Shown here one piece after another: positions 57,558 through 64,000 of a DNA stretch of 64,000 nt (position 1 is the first letter of the stretch; each line of letters starts with the position of its first letter). The notes beneath the pieces are model-generated. The model saw only the letters and a list, made by a program, of their open reading frames with translations. It ran no database searches and was not told the origin of the DNA. The translations under genes and the position numbers were made by a program. The DNA comes from Caballeronia sordidicola (GTDB lineage: Bacteria > Pseudomonadota > Gammaproteobacteria > Burkholderiales > Burkholderiaceae). The stretch spans positions 124,001 through 188,000 of the forward strand of contig NZ_FCOC02000011.1 of assembly GCF_001544455.2 (NCBI RefSeq), in the 5' to 3' direction.

Positions 57558-58904
57558 TCAAGTCGCCGATGATCCGCTTTCCTGCCGCCGTCCCGCACCC
57601 GAAACCAGTGCCAGATAAGCCAGCGCGCCAATCACCAGCGCCGGCAGCGTGGCGCCGAGATTCGGCAGCCATTGGTTGATCGCGTGATAAGCCGCAATCC
57701 CGAGCGCCCATGCAACAAACGCGCTCACATGCCAGCCGGCCGAGAACGCGTACGGGCCGTGCCGATCGGTCAGCGCGGCGACCGCCACGCGACGTTTGCG
57801 CACAATGAAATGGTCCGCGAGCACCACGCCGAATAGCGGCGCAAAGACCGAGCCGATCAGCAGCAGGAAATTCTGGTACTTGCCCATCTGCACGAGCAGC
57901 GCGATCAGCGTGCACAACGCGCCGAATCCCGCCGATAACAACGGCACGCTCGCCTTCGCCCAAAACGTGCCGGTGGACACGGCGGCCGAATGGATATCGG
58001 CGAAGGCGTTGTCGATTTCATCGATGAGGATCAGCAGCAGCGCAATCCCGCCCGCGGCCTGCGCAAACGCCACAGTGAGCAATGCATCGCCGCCGCCCGC
58101 CGCGAGGCCGTAGAACGCGCCGAGCGCATAGAACCAGATATTCGCAATGCCGTAGCCGAACAGCGTGCCTCGAAACGTGCCGCCCGCGCTGCGGCCGAAT
58201 CGCGTGTAATCCGCTATCAGCGGCAGCCATGAAAGCGGCATCGCGACAACCAGGTCGATACCCGCGCCGAACGGCATTTCGCCGGTGCCCGGCCGGTTCA
58301 TCAGCGCGCCAATGTCCTGTTTCGACAGCAGGTTCCACGTGAGCCACCCCGCGCCGCCGAGCAGCAGCCACATGCCCCACGTGCGCAAGAAGCGGCGGAC
58401 AAAGGACAGCGGGCCGGTGATCGCGAGAACCGCCGCCAGCAGGCCGAAAATCAGCGTCCAGATAAGCGGCATGGAGACGCCAAAGGACTGCTTGGCGAGG
58501 GCATCGGCGGAATCGCGCATCACGATGATTTCGAACGAACCCCAGCCCACGAGCTGCACCGCGTTGAGCACGGCGGGGACGGACGCGCCGCGAAGCCCGA
58601 GCGTGGGGCGCAGCGACGACATGGCGGCGAGCCCCGTGTCCGTGCCGACTACGCCGGCAAGCGCGAGCAACACTACGCCGATCACGGTGCCGAGCACGAT
58701 GGCCACGAGCGCATGGGGCAAGGACATGCCCGGCACGAGCAGCGCGCCAGCCTGAGCCACCAGCAAGCCGATACCAAGCGAAAACCACAACGCGAAGGCA
58801 TCCGATGTCCCGAACGCGCGGCGCGCGGCCGGAACGGGCAGCAGGGGAGCGTAAGTCGAGGCGCTGGTTTCGGTGGCGGTGTCGGTAGTGTTCTCTTGTG
58901 CCAT
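57558..58904 (-). CDS. NCS1-family purine/cytosine-type permease (CytX-like)
   Basis: A 448-residue permease with about twelve hydrophobic segments and the NCS1 marks LGIGLLVAQAGALLVPG, NAVQLVGWGSFEIIVMRDSA and PLIADYTRFGRSAGGTF. Its closest annotated type is CytX, a putative hydroxymethylpyrimidine carrier, but there is no TPP riboswitch upstream or thiamine gene beside it, so cytosine or another nucleobase is as likely. The ATG has AAGGA 8 bases upstream. Divergent from rarA. Confidence 0.88.
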   Translation of the reverse strand: MAQENTTDTATETSASTYAPLLPVPAARRAFGTSDAFALWFSLGIGLLVAQAGALLVPGMSLPHALVAIVLGTVIGVVLLALAGVVGTDTGLAAMSSLRPTLGLRGASVPAVLNAVQLVGWGSFEIIVMRDSADALAKQSFGVSMPLIWTLIFGLLAAVLAITGPLSFVRRFLRTWGMWLLLGGAGWLTWNLLSKQDIGALMNRPGTGEMPFGAGIDLVVAMPLSWLPLIADYTRFGRSAGGTFRGTLFGYGIANIWFYALGAFYGLAAGGGDALLTVAFAQAAGGIALLLILIDEIDNAFADIHSAAVSTGTFWAKASVPLLSAGFGALCTLIALLVQMGKYQNFLLLIGSVFAPLFGVVLADHFIVRKRRVAVAALTDRHGPYAFSAGWHVSAFVAWALGIAAYHAINQWLPNLGATLPALVIGALAYLALVSGAGRRQESGSSAT

Positions 58905-59118
58905 TCGGATTTCGTCCTTATTTGCGAAGTTTGGGCCGGCTCGTGCGTGTTTTTATCGAAGAGAAACCGGGCGGGCGGCAACTGTCATAATCGACTATCG
59001 CAGCATTTTGAAGCAGCGCCGGCGTTTGTCTTGGAAAAGCGCACGAATTATCGCTGGCTTCGCGCTTGTTGCACCATTGCTGCATTCCCAGACTTATCCG
59101 GAAAATCCCAATCGCGCC

Positions 59119-61898
<2,780 letters not shown>

Positions 61899-61933
61899 GA
61901 CGTGTCTGTTGTAACAGACTTACGAAAAGGGGC

Positions 61934-61962
61934 TTGGAAACCGGATTGGACTCGTCTATAAT
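61934..61962 (+). promoter_or_regulatory. Sigma-70 promoter of tRNA-Ser
   Basis: TTGGAA (61934-61939), 17-base spacer, then TATAAT (61957-61962). Start would be near 61969, about 60 bases upstream of the tRNA. Confidence 0.8.
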
Positions 61963-62030
61963 CTTTCTCTCGCTGGACATCGACCCGTTTAGCGAGAGCC
62001 GCTGCAAGCAGTGATGCGGCTGCAATAACT

Positions 62031-62120
62031 GGAAAGGTGGCAGAGTGGTCGAATGCGCTGGACTCGAAATCCAGTGTACCTTTAGGGGTACCGTGAGTTC
62101 GAATCTCACCCTTTCCGCCA
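62031..62120 (+). tRNA. tRNA-Ser (CGA anticodon)
   Basis: 90 bases including the encoded CCA. GGAAAGG pairs with CCTTTCC in the acceptor stem; the anticodon stem CTGGA / TCCAG encloses CTCGAAA, with anticodon CGA; a long variable arm (GTACCTTTAGGGGTAC) is class II, as expected for serine; the T arm holds GTTCGAATC. It reads UCG codons, which are common in this GC-rich genome. Confidence 0.98.
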
Positions 62121-62125
62121 AATTA

Positions 62126-62161
62126 AAAACACCCGCTGATCGCTAGATCAGCGGGTGTTTT
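62126..62161. terminator. Intrinsic terminator after tRNA-Ser
   Basis: Perfect 16-bp stem AAAACACCCGCTGATC / GATCAGCGGGTGTTTT with loop GCTA. It ends the tRNA transcript and can also end the converging exported-protein gene at 62200. Confidence 0.92.
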
Positions 62162-62199
62162 GCTTTGTGGTCCGAAGTCGTAGCGCGGGTTGGCGCGTT

Positions 62200-62568
62200 T
62201 CAGCACTTCGGCAGCCGGCCTTCTATATCGGAGATGGTTTTTCCGTCCTGATTCCGGCCAATCGAACTGCGGCTCAGATTATTCGACGTCCGGCACGCCC
62301 AGTTGTCCGGCTTTTCGATACTTGGTACTGGCCGGTTCGCCCAGTCGTCAGCGCCTGAAGCTGGTTTGGGCTCGGACGCGCCGTCCAGTGCCCCTGTGAT
62401 TGATGGCGCCCGATAAACGTGCGCCGGGAGGATCGACAAGGACACCGGGTTATCGGGCATGGGCACGGCAGGATCTGTAGCTTGTGCGTATGCCACATGA
62501 CTTAGCGCATGGGCAATCAAGCCGGTCGCAAGCAGGCTTTTTCGAACAATAAAAGAGATTTGTTTCAT
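62200..62568 (-). CDS. Unrecognised exported protein
   Basis: A 122-residue protein that I do not recognise. It starts MKQISFIVRKSLLATGLIAH and has a Sec signal peptide probably cleaved after HVAYA. The mature part is Pro/Ser/Asp-rich (PAVPMPDNPVSLSILPAHVY), with two cysteines (one the C-terminal residue) and no membrane segment or repeat, and looks largely disordered. A weak GGAA precedes the ATG. It is codon-wise less GC-biased than neighbours. It shares a terminator with tRNA-Ser. Confidence 0.6.
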   Translation of the reverse strand: MKQISFIVRKSLLATGLIAHALSHVAYAQATDPAVPMPDNPVSLSILPAHVYRAPSITGALDGASEPKPASGADDWANRPVPSIEKPDNWACRTSNNLSRSSIGRNQDGKTISDIEGRLPKC

Positions 62569-63030
62569 GCGCTAATTCCGCTAATGGCAACTGTATGCCG
62601 CGAGCCCGGATGTATATCAGCAGTTGCGTGCGTTAAGGCGTCGTCAATTTCTCTGTACTTGGAATAGTCACGTCATCATTTCTTTAATCTGAATAACTTG
62701 ATTTAGGCGTCTCTCCAGTACTCGCGAATGCACGGATAAATAATAGCGCGAAAATTCGTTGAGACCTTGTCATGCGCGGCTGAACAAGGTGTCGGTGATT
62801 CAATCGCCGGTTTCGTTGCGAAATCAAGTTGCGACCTTGCACGCCTTGACGCAACTGGGGTTTCGCCACATGCGTCCACGCACGCTGGCGTTCGTATCGA
62901 TATAAATTGTGAAGCAAACTTAATAACGATAGCGTCACCCTTGGCGTGCATTTTTGCTTCTGATAATGACTAACCGAAAAGCCCCGGTGAATCAGATTTC
63001 ACCGCGGCTTTTTATTCTTCAAAATGCTTA
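62569..63030. other. Low-complexity, AT-richer spacer
   Basis: 462 bases with lower GC than the rest of the window. Short open frames on both strands (for example 62703-62951 minus and 62767-62973 plus) lack ribosome-binding sites and family features. A hairpin terminator lies at 62977-63013. Confidence 0.5.
62977..63013. terminator. Bidirectional intrinsic terminator before the lipoprotein-like gene
   Basis: AAAAGCC-C-CGGTGAA (62977-62991) pairs with TTCACCG-C-GGCTTTT (62998-63012), one mismatch. It lies 18 bases past the stop of the 63031-63411 gene (minus), with an A-run on that side. Confidence 0.8.
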
Positions 63031-63411
63031 TCAAGTTGTACATCGTGCAATATTGAAGCGCATTTCCGGTTCCGGTAATCCGCTGTAGTCTCGCTCCGAT
63101 TTCTGTACTTTTACGGTTGACCCATACTGCGACGGTGTCAACGTCACCAGCCACGCGTTGGGCCCGACCACGAGTTCCGAGGCGCCGCCCGATTTCGACG
63201 TGGACAAGGCCGGAAGCCGGTCTTCAAGGCAATTGAAGATGTCCGGCGGCGCGCGCCTCGACGACACGAATATCACCGGGTTCGAAGCACGAAGTTCGGG
63301 ACCGCTCGTGGAACTGCATGCGGTGAGCGCGAGTCCCGCGAACAAGGCCACCGGCAACGGGCACCATAAAGTAATCGAAAGAGCAAACGAAACAGCGCGA
63401 CTTGAGGGCAT
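63031..63411 (-). CDS. Unrecognised small lipoprotein
   Basis: A 126-residue protein starting MPSSRAVSFALSITLWCPLP, with a hydrophobic segment and lipobox LTAC, so the mature N-terminal Cys lies at residue 32. The rest (ASELVVGPNAWLVTLTPSQY; PEPEMRFNIARC) is polar and contains two further cysteines. I do not recognise a family. It is divergent from map. It may be restricted to this lineage; that cannot be tested here. Confidence 0.65.
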   Translation of the reverse strand: MPSSRAVSFALSITLWCPLPVALFAGLALTACSSTSGPELRASNPVIFVSSRRAPPDIFNCLEDRLPALSTSKSGGASELVVGPNAWLVTLTPSQYGSTVKVQKSERDYSGLPEPEMRFNIARCTT

Positions 63412-63647
63412 TGGCGAAAGGCGTAGTTAAAACAAGACGCAAATAGAGCGTAAACCGCTCCGGGAAACAAGCCTGAATCACGAGAAACGCGGTGCCGTGT
63501 GGCTGCGCGGCGATGCGGAAAGCATTGGAAAAAGAGCGGGGTAGCGCGCGATGCTATCATCGCCGGCATCCTGAAATAATGCGCTGCGGACACCTTGATA
63601 CTGGATCGAAGCCATATCGATACCGCGCGCCGACACACCAACGCTCC

Positions 63648-64000
63648 ATGGCTATAACACTCAAGTCGCCCGGCGACATCGAAAAGCTGCGCATTTCCGG
63701 GCGCCTCGCCGCAGAAGTTCTTGCCATGATCGGCGAACACGTCAAGCCGGGCGTCACCACGGACGAGCTGGATGCGATCTGCAACCGCTTCATTGTCGAC
63801 GAACTGAAGGCGATCCCCGCGAACGTGGGCTACATGGGTTTTACGAAGACCATCTGCACGTCAGTAAATCACGTGGTCTGTCACGGCATTCCGAGCGCAC
63901 GGGAACTGAAGGATGGCGATATCGTCAACATCGATGTCGCGATCATCAAGGACGGTTATTTCGGCGATACGAGCCGCATGTATTACGCGGGTGCGCCGAG
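63648..64000 (+). CDS. map: Methionine aminopeptidase, type I (3' end outside window)
   Basis: The first 117 residues of Map, which removes the N-terminal methionine from new proteins. The visible part starts MAITLKSPGDIEKLRISGRL and includes TSVNHVVCHGIPSARELKDG with the conserved active-site histidine and NIDVAIIKDGYFGDTSRMY, where the metal-binding aspartates of the family are seen. The window ends before the remaining metal ligands. In proteobacteria map often lies near rpsB and tsf; that region is outside the window. Confidence 0.95.
   Translation, partial: MAITLKSPGDIEKLRISGRLAAEVLAMIGEHVKPGVTTDELDAICNRFIVDELKAIPANVGYMGFTKTICTSVNHVVCHGIPSARELKDGDIVNIDVAIIKDGYFGDTSRMYYAGAP

Noticed and set aside
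58905..59118. TPP riboswitch upstream of the CytX-like permease
   Set aside because: None of the conserved thiamine-element blocks is seen in the 214-base spacer.
62031..62120. Integrated element at tRNA-Ser
   Set aside because: No integrase and no second copy of the tRNA 3' end was seen in the following 1.9 kb.
62684..62973. Short open frames on both strands in the AT-richer spacer
   Set aside because: No ribosome-binding sites, no conserved features, mutual overlap.

Overview
The window looks like core chromosome of a beta-proteobacterium of the family Burkholderiaceae, most like Caballeronia or Paraburkholderia. This rests on high GC with strong GC3 bias, family-typical gene orders (zapA next to 6S RNA; DUF3460-scpA-panC-panD; hemC-hemDX-hemY; isoaspartyl methyltransferase-rhodanese-TolC) and protein sequences of that type. 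I see no transposase, integrase, prophage or CRISPR array. About 53 protein genes, one tRNA, a 6S RNA and one cobalamin riboswitch are supported. The first and last genes (a LysR regulator and map) are cut by the window edges.

Layout. 1-5 kb: LysR regulator, lgt, a periplasmic SIMPL protein, an EVE-domain protein, 6S RNA, zapA and a ZapB-like coiled-coil gene. 4.6-16 kb: a cobalamin block. A cobalamin riboswitch precedes btuB-btuC-btuD-cobT-cobS-cobC (+). A facing operon cobU-cbiB-cobD-btuF (-) meets it tail to tail, and cobQ is divergent from cobU. Together these encode corrinoid import, nucleotide-loop assembly and cobyric acid amidation; no corrin-ring synthesis genes are present. 16-20 kb: thioesterase, an orphan ParA-type ATPase, panD, panC, scpA and a DUF3460 gene. 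20-28 kb: tamA-tamB for outer-membrane protein assembly, then metG. 28-35 kb: an OmpA-type lipoprotein, apbC, a SodC-like lipoprotein lacking metal ligands, dcd and an Orn/Lys/Arg decarboxylase.

35-44 kb: bestrophin-like channel, argH, an ECF sigma/anti-sigma pair, an HTH regulator divergent from a methyltransferase across a palindrome-rich spacer, and ppc. 44-54 kb: heme genes hemC, hemDX (fused) and hemY; a TolC-type channel with rhodanese and isoaspartyl methyltransferase; TRIC channel, Smr protein, trxB. 54-64 kb: ftsK, lolA, an NCS1 permease, rarA, serS, tRNA-Ser(CGA), two unrecognised exported proteins and map.

I did not find an obvious new multi-gene system. The parts least explained by known annotation are an orphan intrinsic terminator with two strong hairpins (possible small RNA, 38.8-38.96 kb), a 3'-UTR or small RNA between the OmpA-type lipoprotein gene and metG, the palindromes between the HTH regulator and the methyltransferase, the metal-ligand-poor SodC-like lipoprotein, and the two exported orphan proteins near the tRNA.
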